The notes under the pieces are model-generated. The model worked only from the letters and a program-made list of their open reading frames with translations, was not told the DNA's origin and ran no database searches. Source: Gorsachius magnificus (taxonomy: Eukaryota; Chordata; Aves; Pelecaniformes; Ardeidae). Taken from it: a stretch of 64,000 nucleotides of DNA. Of this stretch, positions 12,160 to 24,500 are shown in pieces; the first letter of the stretch is position 1, and the number at the start of each line of letters is the position of its first letter. The stretch covers positions 32,768,885-32,832,884 of the forward strand of contig CM067109.1 in NCBI GenBank assembly GCA_034008185.1, given 5' to 3'. The position numbers and the translations under genes were made by a program.

Positions 12160-12335
12160 AGCTCCCTGTTCTGTCACATAAATCCTTTGTGACCATGGGC
12201 AAATTGCTTACAATCTTGCTGTGTCTCAGTTCCCTTTGTGAAAGATGTCGTTTGTAGTAGTTCCTTGCCTCACAGAAGTACTGTGAGGGTAAATACATCA
12301 ATAATAGTGAAGCACACAAATATTCTAGTAACAGA
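12160..12335 (+). mobile_element. MIR-type (core/L2-tail) SINE relic
   Basis: The sequence follows the MIR/L2 3' pattern in order: 'tgtgaccatgggcaaattg', then 'ctgtgtctcagttccc', then 'tgcctcacagaagtactgtg', then 'agggtaaatacatcaataat'. This corresponds to the family blocks 'tgtgaccttgggcaa', 'tgtgcctcagtttcc', 'cctcacagggttgttgtg' and 'aggattaaatgag'. The copy is diverged and has indels, as expected for a repeat family that was active before birds diverged. It could be an L2/L3 3' end instead of MIR, since the tails are shared. Confidence 0.7.
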
Positions 12336-12430
12336 CATCATAGAGTACCATGGTTATTTTCTCCTTAATGGTAAACCATTTAAAACCAATAACCCCTTGC
12401 CCTATTGCAAATGGACTCCTTTTCCATAGA

Positions 12431-14486
12431 TGTTACAAGATATCTCAATCTATCCTGGGTGTCAATAACATTCTTCCAAATCAGTTCACTATGTAACCAC
12501 TTCCTCATTCTGATTTCCCCAAAGACTACTTCTCACTTACAAGTGTAAAAAACAAGGAAAACCAGCAAAATTAAGGACTAAATAATCCAAGATTATAGAC
12601 AATTAAAATATTGTATGAAGTTAATTATAGCGATGTTGAGGTCTGCTCTTCATTTGGCATTGAGAGATGATGTTCATTTTTATTTATCTCTGCTGAGAAA
12701 TTGATTCACTAGGCAACTGCAGAAGTTTAACTCTTTCAGGATAATAAACCCATTGCTCACATAAAAAAAGTCTTTATCTTTCTCTTTTTGTCTTTCAGAA
12801 CTTGTTCTAGGACAAAACACTTCATAATCTTTTCTCTTTTTTCCCCTCTCTCAAATCCAGGAAGAACCAAATTCAAATAGATAGAACAGGGCCGTTCATG
12901 ATGCTCTTCAAAAGTTACTCTTTAAAACTCCAATTTTAATCAGGCCCTCTGTTCACCTTCAGACTCTATACTTGTTCTTAGAGATTCCTTAGCTTTATTC
13001 TCACTGCTTCATCAGTGATTGGCCCTTTTGAGCCTTTTTATTTTAGAGAACCATAAGTACTTTTATTAATACTTCCTTGTATTCTAAAGAAAATCAATAA
13101 CTTGTATAGTCTTTATTTTGCCGACCAGATTTGTTTTTCCAGGTACTTTGGCTTTAGGCAAGAAGTTAGAAGACCTTGGCCTGTGGATGGGTTGCAATGG
13201 GTAGCACAGGTCTAGTAGATCTTTAGATAATTATCTTTTTTCATCTTTTCCCCTCTTTTGTCTGGTACTCAAATTCTTGCATTAAGAATCTGTCTTCCAC
13301 ACAGAAGAGTTTTTGGAGAAGACACCTGTATTACCCTCTCTTTTTTGTGAAACCCTTATTTTTTAAAGAACACCTTCAGGCATGTGCAAATGGTTCCTGA
13401 GATGCTGGACATGGGGATGCAATTACTCCTAATTTCCTTAGTTTAAATTATGTATGCATAGGAATATCTCATTGGAGAAATATAATTTGTTAGTCAGACA
13501 AGTGACTAGAATTCATTTAGAACAGGTAAAAATTTAAGTGTGTTTTATCCCTGAATGTCATAAGAAATATTCACTCTTAATGATGTATTCTATGAGCAGA
13601 ATGAGGCAGAATTACATCTGTGTGATGTTCTGCCTACCAACTGGTAACCAGATGTTATTACAGACTTTACTAATTTTCAAGGTTACTTTTTGGTGGTATA
13701 CTTGCTTACTACACACAAATGAAGCCAAAAATATAACCAGACTCAGATGGCCTGCAAATGTACCTGGGGCACCAAAAATATGCAGTGACTGTCTAGGTGA
13801 ATTGAGCTATGTTGAGTATCCTGCTGGAAGAAACTGCACAAAAGCAACAAAAATGGACAAGGTCGTTTGAAGGACAAGGCAGAACATAAGAAGCTAAAGG
13901 CCTTGATGTGATCAGTGGGTGCTTATGTCACTGGAGTGTTAGACAGTTTGATTGCAACACTCTAAGGGAAACTGTGGGCAAAACTGCTTATCTTAATACC
14001 AATACTAGTCTCATATCACAGGTCACAGGTGGAGCAATGAAGAAAAGTTTACAAAATGAACATCAGTCGGTGATGCAGGAGGGATTCCCTGGCAGGAAAG
14101 ATCGGCTGAAAGAAATAATTCTGAAATGTCATTCCTGGCAACTGGCATTCTTTGATGTATAAACCACACCAAAAAAAGATAGTTTTCTTGCTATAAGGTA
14201 ATCTGAAATATAGTTCTACTTTGAAAATTGCAATTTCAATATGTTTCTTTATTAGTTAAAATACTCAATCTATGTAGTTCCAAATTCATGCCTCCTTCCT
14301 TCAGCAAACTTTTATTTTACTCATATTATAGTCTTAGAGCTGAGTCTTTATTCCAAAACAACCCTAAGTATTTTCTTTTTCCCAGACTGCAAGCTTTGCA
14401 AGACTTCTCTCTTTCCTTTATCTTAACCTTCCTTCTAAACAGCAGTAGAACAAGAGGAAACAGATCCTGAATGAACCGTTTTCAGC
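12431..14486. other. AT-rich unique sequence, no gene seen
   Basis: I found no coding similarity, RNA gene or transposon end. Frames at 13538-13870 (110 codons) and 13908-14162 (84 codons) have no recognisable motif and are within chance length. Confidence 0.6.
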
Positions 14487-14560
14487 TACCAATATAATTA
14501 ACCATATATAACCACTATATTACCAATATAATTAACCAATATAATTAATATAATATAATT
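14487..14560. repeat. AT-rich direct repeat
   Basis: An 18-bp perfect direct repeat (taccaatataattaacca) occurs at 14487-14504 and 14521-14538, a 34-bp offset, followed by further 'aatataatta' units to about 14560. It looks like a short minisatellite of two to three units. Confidence 0.8.
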
Positions 14561-14713
14561 TAAAACTACTATAAAATTTCCAGAGGAACAAAAATTCCAG
14601 CAAATTATTATACACTTGTCAAAAGAAAAACAATAAAAAATTCAAAAGGACAACAAGAAAAGTTACTTTGTACCTGTAGCAAGAACATAGTAACCTGTCT
14701 GTGGTATCGAAAG

Positions 14714-14738
14714 TGATTCTATGATTCTATGATTCTAT
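14714..14738 (+). mobile_element. Isolated CR1 3' octamer tail
   Basis: Three tandem copies of the CR1 terminal octamer (tgattctatgattctatg, then attctat) stand alone. The bases just upstream (taacctgtctgtggtatcg) do not match any CR1 3' UTR seen elsewhere in this window. The simplest reading is a CR1 insertion truncated almost to nothing. An independent microsatellite is the alternative. Confidence 0.55.
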
Positions 14739-16074
14739 CTTCCATTATGTTGCTTATTACCATTGCTGTCAATATTTTGATCTCTTGCATGGATGTAATG
14801 GCAACAGCAGGAATTGACCACACATTTCAAATACTTGCAATTGATGCTCAAAACCAATGTTGCTTGTCATCTATTACTGTTTTATAATGTTGAATGTTTT
14901 CTGTGAGAGTGAATTTATTCCTTTAGTAAACTACAAATATTTGCCTGTCTTTGGAAAAATCAGTAATCTTAATCTCCTAAAGGATGCAGAGGACCCCATG
15001 TAAGATGTCAGACTAATTGATGTAGTAGTAGTAGCAATTGAGGTAGTAATTGATGTAGTGAGTATCATGCAAAAATAACAATTTGAAAGCTGGAAGCATG
15101 TAGCATGTCACACTAATCTGACTCACTTTCAGTTTTGCAGCTAAGCTCCTTGAAATGACTTCACGGATGGCTGTAGAAGCAGCTCATCAAAAGCCCTCAA
15201 AAATAGTTGTGAATACAAATGTAAAGTGTAAGTATACCCAAGTATGTTTAGCTGACCTGGACAAAGAATAACACACAAAACCAATAGAAAATATTGTACT
15301 AGATTTATTTGATTTTTAAAGAAGTGTTTACACAGAAACATGGAAAGATTTTTTGAAATCTAAATATTTTGAGAAACATCTTGCTATTGAAAAATATTTT
15401 GTCTACAGTAATAAAAAGCTCAGTGTTATCAAAATATACCACTGTGACTTTTTTTGAATGGAATATTCTTATCATTCATTACAAAAATATTTTAGAGAGA
15501 AAGCATGTTAGTTTATTTTATAAACCAACGTTAAAAGACAGAAATCAGGATGACATATTTGAATTGCATGAAAGGGTGGTATGTCAGTGACCTTAATAGC
15601 ACCATTCTGGGCAGATGCAACTCCATTTTGCAGAAGATTTTGACTTCTGGTTTGGGATTTTCTTTTTGCAAGTGAATGTTATCCCATAAGAAATATAATT
15701 CAATTCTAGCAAAAAAGTCCCACTCTAGCAATGACCACCCAAAATGCTGAAAACAAGAAAAAGAAATATGAAGAGAAGAACAAGAAGCACTACATTTGAA
15801 TATCACAAAGGAAATAAATTAGGTATACTTATATGAATTGCTCTTTTGACAATTATGGTATTTTTGCTATTCAAAAAACCAACAACTTGTATTTAAAATC
15901 AGAATTATTATTGATTTTATTTTTTGGGTGGAATTATAGTTTTATTTTCCTTTCCCCCCACTTCAGGTGTAATAATAAAGAATGTAAAAAGATCTTGAAG
16001 AAAATGGTCCAGTGTTTTGGATTACAGTATGATCCTACTTTTATTCCTTAACTATGAAAGAATTTTTGAGTATT
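14739..16074. other. AT-rich unique sequence, no gene seen
   Basis: There is a short degenerate repeat of 'gatgtagtagtagtag' and 'ttgatgtagtgagta' units at about 15018-15064. No gene, RNA gene or transposon was recognised. Confidence 0.6.
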
Positions 16075-16150
16075 CTTTGCAAATCCATTGTTTTCTCTGT
16101 ACTTAATTTCCTGATATATAAAATAAGGATAAAGCACTTTCCAGTTTTTA
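16075..16150 (+). mobile_element. MIR/L2-like 3' tail relic
   Basis: The blocks 'ttctctgtacttaatttcc', 'tgatatataaaataaggata' and 'aagcactttcc' match, in order, the MIR/L2 tail 'ctctgtgcctcagtttcc', 'tcatctgtaaaataaggata' and 'atagca..'. The match is short and only the tail is visible. Confidence 0.5.
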
Positions 16151-17974
16151 GAAAAGTTATGCTGACAATTATGGGCACTCATACACAAGGTGTCATACTA
16201 AAAAGCACACATGATACAAATTAAATCAAACTGGAGGATGTAATCTAGAGCTTTTTAACACACAGAGTGCAGTTTTGAGACTCAAATCACTGGTGCCTGT
16301 TGACTTTGTTGAAGCACGGTATGTGTAACTATTAATAGCAGAGGTAATGTATGTCACAGTCACCTCTTACTGGTATCTACAAGGTCTGCATTATTAGGAT
16401 TCTATTAGGATGAAGATAAGATGTATATGTGATTTTCTTATCAGTGACGGCTGTATAGCTATTACCTTTAAATTATGATAAATATGAGTAAATGGAATGG
16501 ATTTAATACTAGGTTCTGTATTTGTTGTTTTAATCAATTTGTACAAAAATTGCATTTGGGCCCAATCCTGAGATCTTCATCTTGATACATCCCAGCTGGG
16601 AGATATTTTATAAGGTTTCTGCTAGTCAGATGTTATAGTGTCTTTTACCTTAACTATTTTTCCTATCAAAATTAAGTTAATCTAAGTGGTGATTATAAAT
16701 ACAGATGATAAATATAGAAACCGTAATTAATGTGATTAAAATCTAGCTTCTGTGACTTTCATTCTTCAGTCCAGAAACTGTGATTAATGGAGTTTGCATA
16801 GGGTGAAAACTCTGAAGTCAGTGCAGAGTCCAGAAAGCGGTTAATTTGCCTTTTATTAGTTCTATGTGCACTGTCAAAGATTATTGTTCTGAACAAAGGC
16901 TGTGCTGAGTATTGTTATACATTATGAATCCACTGGCTATAGACTTCTCTAGCAGTACTTTGTTTTTTCAAATACTTTTAGTCAAATCTTTCAGTCTTTT
17001 ACCTCTAGAAATTAGTGCTTCACTTGACATATCTCCTTAATAGAGGTGATCAAGTATTGCATTAGAGAGGATAATTTTGTCCCTGCTACCACAACTACTC
17101 ATGATTTGAAATCTCTCACTATTATCTTTTATCTTTTCCATTGTCTTCCAGATTGTCTATATCTTAGTATGCTTGTCTAATACATGGCATTTGTTTCAGC
17201 ATAAGAGTGAAATGGGTCAGTTGTCCTCTGACTCCTAGTGCACATCCCTTTACTCTGCTGAGAACTCTGTATGTCACTATTTGTGGCAGCCTGCACATCT
17301 CTACTTGACTGCACAGTCTGAGAAGGAGGGTACTCAATGATATCTTGAGATCCTTTGCACTCCGTTTCTCATAATTTTCTATTTTAATTTCTTTTCAAAG
17401 AAGGAGGCAGGAGAAATGTCTTTATAATCTGTCCTTTAGAAATCAGTTTAATGGATGATATAGATAATATCAAATCACAGAGTCCTGTGCGGTATTTACA
17501 AAGGTCAAAATCTGATATGATACCATCAGTCTCAAGCCTTATTTAAAACAAAACCAAAAATGTCATTCAAGCTTTACTCCTCTAACACATGTTGAGTTTG
17601 TAAGATGTCCAACTCAGGCATATTTACATTGTTTCAGTACAGCACAACACAATACAACACATTGAGTTTTTAATACTCTGCTGTTAATGATCACTTCTAT
17701 GTGTATTATTAAACCTGTGAATAATATACCAGCTGGTACTATCCAACTATTAATCCAGATAATTGATTTTTAAATTAATCTTTCTATTTTTCTTACTGGT
17801 TCATGCTGTGAACAAAAACTTTCTGTCCAATTGCAGTCTGTAGCTATTGTATTCTCCACTCCTGCCATAAATTGCTCGTCTTGATTGTTTAAGCTCAGCA
17901 ACATAATTCCCTGATGATGTTTTGCCTATGCAATATGTAACTCATAGTTACATAAAATTACATGTTTTGTGTAA
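16151..17974. other. AT-rich unique sequence, no gene seen
   Basis: No coding similarity or repeat end was found. A short 'acaacacaatacaacaca' run sits at about 17641-17661. Confidence 0.6.
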
Positions 17975-17979
17975 TGCAG

Positions 17980-18543
17980 TGTCCTTGTTTCATCTAGGAG
18001 AGAGTTAATTTTCTTCCTAGTAGTTGGTGTGGTGCTGTGTTTTGGATTTAGTACTAGAAGAATGTTGATATTTTGGTTGTTGCTGGGCAGTGCTTAGACT
18101 GGCCAAGGACTTCTCAGTTCTCAGCTCTGCCAGGTGCACGAGAAGCTGGGAGGGGACACAGCCAGGACAGCTGACCCAAATTGGCCAAAGGGCTGTTCCA
18201 TACCATATGACCTCATGCTCAGTATGTAAGCTGGGGGAAGAAGAAAGAAGAGGGGGACATTCAGAGTGATGGCGTCTGTCTTCCCAAGTCACTGTTATGT
18301 GTGATGGAGCCCTGCTTCCCTGGGGATGTATGAACACCTGCCTGCCCATGGGAAGTGGTGATTGAATTCCTTGCTTTGCATTGCTTGCATGTGAGGCTTT
18401 TACTTTACCTATTAAACTGTCTTTATCTCAACCCACGAGTTTTCTCACTTTTACTCTTCTGATTCTCTCCCCTGTCCCACTGTGGGGGGAGTGAGCCAGC
18501 GGCTGTGTGGTGCTTAGTTGCCAGCCCAGGTTAAACCACGACA
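17980..18543 (+). mobile_element. Solo LTR of an avian endogenous retrovirus
   Basis: A 564-bp block starts TGTC and ends GACA, the short inverted ends of a retroviral LTR. It is flanked by TGCAG (17975-17979) and TGCGG (18544-18548), a probable 5-bp target duplication with one change. Inside are a TATA-like 'tatgtaag' at 18223 and an ATTAAA polyadenylation signal at 18411-18416, followed by a 'tctttatctcaacccacgag' block and the 'ccactgtggggggagtgag' segment. I recognise this arrangement as a common bird LTR family, probably ERVL-type given the 5-bp duplication. There is no internal retroviral gene on either side, so it is a solo LTR left by recombination between two LTRs. The minus-strand 110-codon frame inside it is not a gene. 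Confidence 0.88.
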
Positions 18544-18548
18544 TGCGG

Positions 18549-21500
18549 TTTCTATGAAATCTGAGTATATCCAAATTAAATTTGCTAATATTTGTAAATT
18601 TTGCACTTTTGTAAAATTGTCCTGTGAAGATGTTGTTTGAAAGCTTTATTTGACTGTAAAAATACAGGAACAAACTTAAGCACAATTATCATTTCTCATG
18701 GACTTATTATGCAATAATTACTTAATAACTGTACTTAATAATATTCAACTTCAAATTTCTGTGGTGCTCTACTTGGGTAAAATGGTTCCAGACCCCTTTG
18801 TTTATGAAATACATAATTTTCTTTATTTTTGCTTAAAGACATTGAATTATTAACACAGAGCTCAAAAGGAGAGAAAAGTTGGTCTTGTATTTGGAAAATA
18901 AGAGAAAAGACATGAGACATGTTCTTTGATCACTTTTCCAGGTGATCCATTGAAATTGGTAGCAGAAGGTAAAGCACAATCAATAGAAGTTCCAAATCCC
19001 ACCCGCAATGCCATACAAGAAAGCATGATTAAGTAATGATGCTTAATAGGAAATAACATTATTATTATCTAGTAAAAATAAGCATCAAGATAGGATTGCA
19101 TTTTGATCCCTGTACTTATTTCAGGCTTTGCCACCAATCTGTCAGGGGACTTCCAAACATGGCAAAGCTGTTGGCCTTCATAGCCAGCAGGGAAGAATAA
19201 AAGTTGGAATTGGGTAGAAAGGATGGTTCCTTCAGGAGAAGAATGTCCCAGTGTTGGTACATTTAGAAAAAATGTCCTGGTCTCAAAACTGTATTCAACA
19301 TGTGCTCTGCACATAGATGTGAGGTGCAAACAAGTGTAGAGAGATGGAAACATTACCCAAATAGACAAACACCACTGCTTTAGAAATGTCACATTTGGAG
19401 AGATATGAGCATCCAGGATCTGTGGGCAAGAGGAAAACAGCAGGCCTGAAACTGCAGTTTTCTCATGCCAGGAGCAAGCTGAGGGTTGTTACTTGTGGGG
19501 AACAAGGACTGGAAGGCTGTGATTACATGGAACTACAGAAGGTAACTTGATAGCTTCAGTTGGAGAGTACTTCTTTGTTCTGTAGGCTGCAAAATGCAAA
19601 GAGTTCTTGCCCCTTCTGTCATACCACAGAAAAGTTTACCTCCAAGTACAAAAATCCACAGCTCTCACCTTCTAATAGCTGGCATTTAGTTTTGGTTTTA
19701 GGTGCCATGGAGGACTCCTACATGAGATGTCCACACCCTTGCCTGGTCAAGAGTGATTTGGGCACTGGGAGGGGAAACACACAGTTGAATCAGCACCTTC
19801 CCAAGAATGCAGGGTGCTGGCAGGGGTCTACCAAGTTGATTCACTGAAGCAATATAGATCATGAGCAGCCATTGCTGGTGATATTTCCTCACAGCAAGGA
19901 AAAGACTTGCTTTTTAACAGTATCCATCCCCTCACACTACAAAAGAAAAATAAAAGAATCCAGAACTGACCCCTGAAGACTACCAAGACCCTCAGCCCAT
20001 ACACACTGCTCCCCCCACACCAGTGGGCAGTGGGTGGCTGTGTCAAGGGTAGAATACATCCCTTTGCTGTCAGCTTGGAACAAAGATTTCTGTCTGCTCC
20101 TGGTAAAGGCTGTTTCCATTTAAAGAGGGGGATTTTGAGCTTTAATCCTTTGTTTCACTGTGTTGAAAAGTATAAAAGTCACAAACCTATGCAAAATGAT
20201 CAAATACAATCTGGACTGAATTGAGTGTGTAGGATTTCTTTTCTTTTTTATTAAAGAAGCAAACTGATTCTTTAAAACTGTCAGGATTGTCCCCTCCCCC
20301 TAAGTAAATAATGTTAAGCTGTAATAAAAACCATGTCTTTTAAAACGTAGCACTCTTACAGATGTGTATAATAAATTATTCCTGACTGCACGCTATCCCT
20401 AGATTATTTAAAACATATGCATGTGCTGAATCTGATATTTTCTTTGGAGTGGACACAACTCTTACAGACAGCCGTGGTTGCAAAGTGCATGCTTGATACA
20501 TAATTTTGGTATTTTTGCATGTAACATACCAAGTATTTTAAAATAAAGTACAGATATGGGCAATAGCTTTTTAGGTCTTGTTATAAGACATTTGCAGAGC
20601 ACTTCATTTAAAAAGCAGCAACAGTTCCCTTCTCTCCTTTTCCTCTTAGATTTCTTAGATTTCCTTGTTGTGGAGATGTTAAGTGTGTATTAGCCCAAGT
20701 TGCTCCCTGTGCAAAAAGATATTTTTCAAGTCAGGACGGTTTAAAAGCTGTAGGATTAATGTCATTACACTTAGTTTGGCAAGCTAGGCTCAGCAAGCAT
20801 TTGTGGTACAAAAATAAATAAGAGAGAATTAGTCAGAAAGTAATCATGCAAGATAGTGAATGATATCTGGAAGAACAGGGCCCCAGGGAGCTGAAGGTGC
20901 TCAGCACTTTCAGTGATTGCTCTGTTTCATAGGCCAAACCAAATGTTTAACAAAAAAATTACTGATGCGTTTAATTTTCATGGCTTTCTGCTGTACTCCA
21001 TCTCAACTATGACAATCTATGCATCCTTTACTTCTGATGAGTTTTGAGGTTTTCTGTACTTCATTTTGCAAATCCCCTATTCTGTTCAACTTCTGCTAAT
21101 TTTTCTATATGTCCCTGGGTGATCTATTAAGCTAGTAGTGTTCTAGGTTGCCAGACATTGACTAGATACTAATTGAAGACTATCTTTATAAAAAGAAAAA
21201 AATATTATTTGTAAAAAGTAAAAACACAGGCTGTAGGATGTACCTAAATTGGTATAAATGGGTATAAAAAATCCCATATTGCCCTTTGCCCTGGATTAGA
21301 CTTTTCTTTTGGAATGTTTAAAGAAAATGGAAGGTAAGCTATGTTATGTCAAGTTTATATAAACTTTGCACATAAATTTACAATTGAAAGTAAATAGACC
21401 ATGGTTTCCCATATCTTGCATTTCTTTTTAGCTGTAAAATGCAGAGATGGAGACATCTTCCTATTGACTTGAAGTAGGCAATAGGTAATTTTAAGTGAGA

Positions 21501-24500
21501 ATACAGCATAATATAATTCATCCATGTCAAGCTCCACATATTGTAATATCTGGGGCAGTCCAGAGAGCTCTGAATGAGCTAAAGATCAGAATAGGACAGC
21601 ATTTTAATCATCTGATAATTCTCCACTGTCTGAGTCTTATCTGTTTTATCCTTGGCAGAGATGACGTATCTAGTATTTTTTGATGTTTTTGACAACTATA
21701 ATACTTAAACAGATCTGACATTCACCTCTATCCACCCCAGACTCTCTGTCTCATTCAATGCTTTACTTGACTCTTGGGGAGTTAGTGATGTACTGTTTGT
21801 GGCTTTTGTAGATGGCCGTTTATTAAAGAATACACTAGTAAACCATAAAACTTTGAATATAAAAACTTTCTGCTTGGTAGGAGTCTGGGCTGGTTTTGTC
21901 TGGGGTTTTTTTTGTTTGTTTGTTTGTTTCAGGAATGAACCTTCTCAACCTACTTCTCAGATCACTGCCTAAAGGTTACTGTGGATTGTTTGGAAGCACT
22001 TCAAAATCCACCATCACCTCCTCACAAAATAATAGTAAAACTTTATGAGAACTTGTCAGATATGCAAAAAGTATTTCTGAACAGAACTGTATTTATAAAT
22101 AAACCCAGACTAGATGTAGTTAAGATTGTCTCTGTGCTCCTTCACTATCAATAAGCTCACTCATTGAAAACTCCATTTTTATCATTTCACTTCTATCAGA
22201 AGTTCATTTTGCTGTGGCAGTAGTATTGCTACTTAGAAGTTGTAGGTTCCACAGAAAGACTGTGACTGTTCATCTTCTGAGAAATAAAAATGCATAAATA
22301 AACCAGGTTAAACTTACTTCCTAGGATACTGTTCACTTCCGAATTTAATAATATTTTTCCCATCAGTACTCTGTCTTTGTCCAGAAATGTATTCTAGTAA
22401 AACTAGCTTCATTATTTGAAAATCCCACTGTCTTTGGGGACCTGTTTGGATGGATAAAACTTAAAAGACCATCTAAGCACTTTGGTTCTTTGACACCAAC
22501 ACATTTAGATCAGCCCATTTGAACAGAACCATGTCTAAAAGGCTGTCTGCCTGAATTTTCAAAGCTGTATTCTTCCATAGGATTATCACTTGTGAAAGCC
22601 TCTTTTATTAACTAAAAGACTATTTTATTGCACACTTCTGTGCAGCAGTACCCATCCTCAGGTGGGTTCTGGCTCATATGGTCTGTAGAAGAGCCACAAG
22701 AGTCTTGCCATATTGTTTGTAAAACAAAAACGTCACATTTGCATTGCACAATTTATTTAGGTTTTAGTGGTTTTTTCAATCTTCAGGAACACTTTCTAAA
22801 GTAAGGACTGTTTCTGTGTTCTGTTAACTTTTTTTAGTGTTGTCTTGTGTGTCTTCTTAACTTCTTTTACTTTGATAATGAAAGCTATCATTTAGTACAT
22901 CTAAGAAAGTTTGTCTTTACAAAGTGTTTTCATGAGAAAATTACAATACAGAGTTCAAATGCAAAACTATTCTGTTATGATATAAATCTATCTAGCAACA
23001 TTGTTTCCAAAAGCTGTTTGTCTGAAACCTGGACTGTAGGTAAAGAATTTGTCTATCATGGGGAAGCATGCATGTAAAAATAAAAAATCAGAATTTTTCA
23101 ACTAGTTAGTCAGTCTTTAAAAATAATAGTTTAGCTTGGAATCTGTGCAGCAGATATCGTATGAGCAAGGTGTTTGACTCAATTGCTTTACTAAATTTTC
23201 TCCAAAATATTGACTTCCTTAGAAAATCAGCTCCAAAGACTGTGCATTAGAAGGATGTATATTCTAGTTCTAAGAATCCATAGAAAATTATCAGGCTGAA
23301 CTGTACCATAAAAGTATTTTAGTATTTTTAAAATTCTCTGAAGCATGCATAGTCTTGATACAATGAACATTAGAGTTTCAAGATTTAGCTGCTCCCTAGG
23401 TGAATATGGTTTTTAGCAAATAAATTCATTAAAAAAGCTAACACTGGTAGTATTTATGGAAGAACATTAATTTTTGGAAAGTAATTTACTCCAGACTAAT
23501 CCAGCAAAGCCTTTTTCTGGGTTGCACAAAAAGATACATTTAAGTCCTCTGTAAGGCAATCTTGTCAACCTTCTTTCATGTTTTTTTATTAGTGATTACA
23601 CATATAAATATTTTGTTTTCTCATTGTACCTCTAACTCTGTGAATATAATACAAATATCACAAAAAACCCCTAAAGAGCTTCTAAGACTCTCTCTGGCTT
23701 TGTCTGAGAAAAGGAAAAGAGAGTGACAAGAATATCTTGGGGCAAGAAAGAGAGTAAGCAAAATGGTTCCTATGAACAGGATTATAGATTTTTACTAAGA
23801 GGTAAAACTTTACATTTCTAGATCAAAAAAGCTGGGTATCATGATAAGATGAACAGAAATTAGATTAACATAAATGTATATTAAATACCTAGCCCAAAAT
23901 AGGTTTGTAAAACCCGACTTTTAAGGGTACAGTCAGAGCTTGTTTGTTAAATCCATGAATTTTTGTCATGGTAGCAGCTAGACAACTTGAGAAGAACTTC
24001 TTGTTCTGCTTTGAGATGGTGTACTATCCCATAAACAATATATTAGTTATTCTAGACCACTGTGATATGAAGTGGTTCATGTGAAATTTTATCTACAAAG
24101 GAAGTAGCCAGAACGCTTGATTTTGTGGTTATTGCAATATGTGATAGGTCATCATTAGGTTTTGAAAACTGTCTCTCAATTCCTAATTTGTTGAGCACTA
24201 CTAACACAAATACATAGGTGCCAGAACTTTGCAATTTTCTCTGGTTTTAATTATTCACTCTTTCAAATGTTAACAACAGAAAAGTTGTATAAGCATGGTT
24301 GAAGCAAATTCAGTTTTACCACTGAGTCCCAGTAAAGTGTTCTGCAGAATGTAACCAGCTTGTCTATGTTTATCACTTCATATGTCCCCAAGTCCTCTGT
24401 TATTTACACCATTGCTAACAAAGTCCCAATCTGCTTTATCATGGGGGTTGAATCCACCACACGTCTTCTTGCAGTCATCTGGCACTGTTCAGTCTGGAAT

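Noticed and set aside
13538..14162. Two adjacent plus-strand frames of 110 and 84 codons
   Set aside because: No domain, no splice signals joining them, and lengths within chance expectation.
18017..18349. 110-codon minus-strand frame
   Set aside because: It lies antisense inside the solo LTR and does not resemble any retroviral protein.
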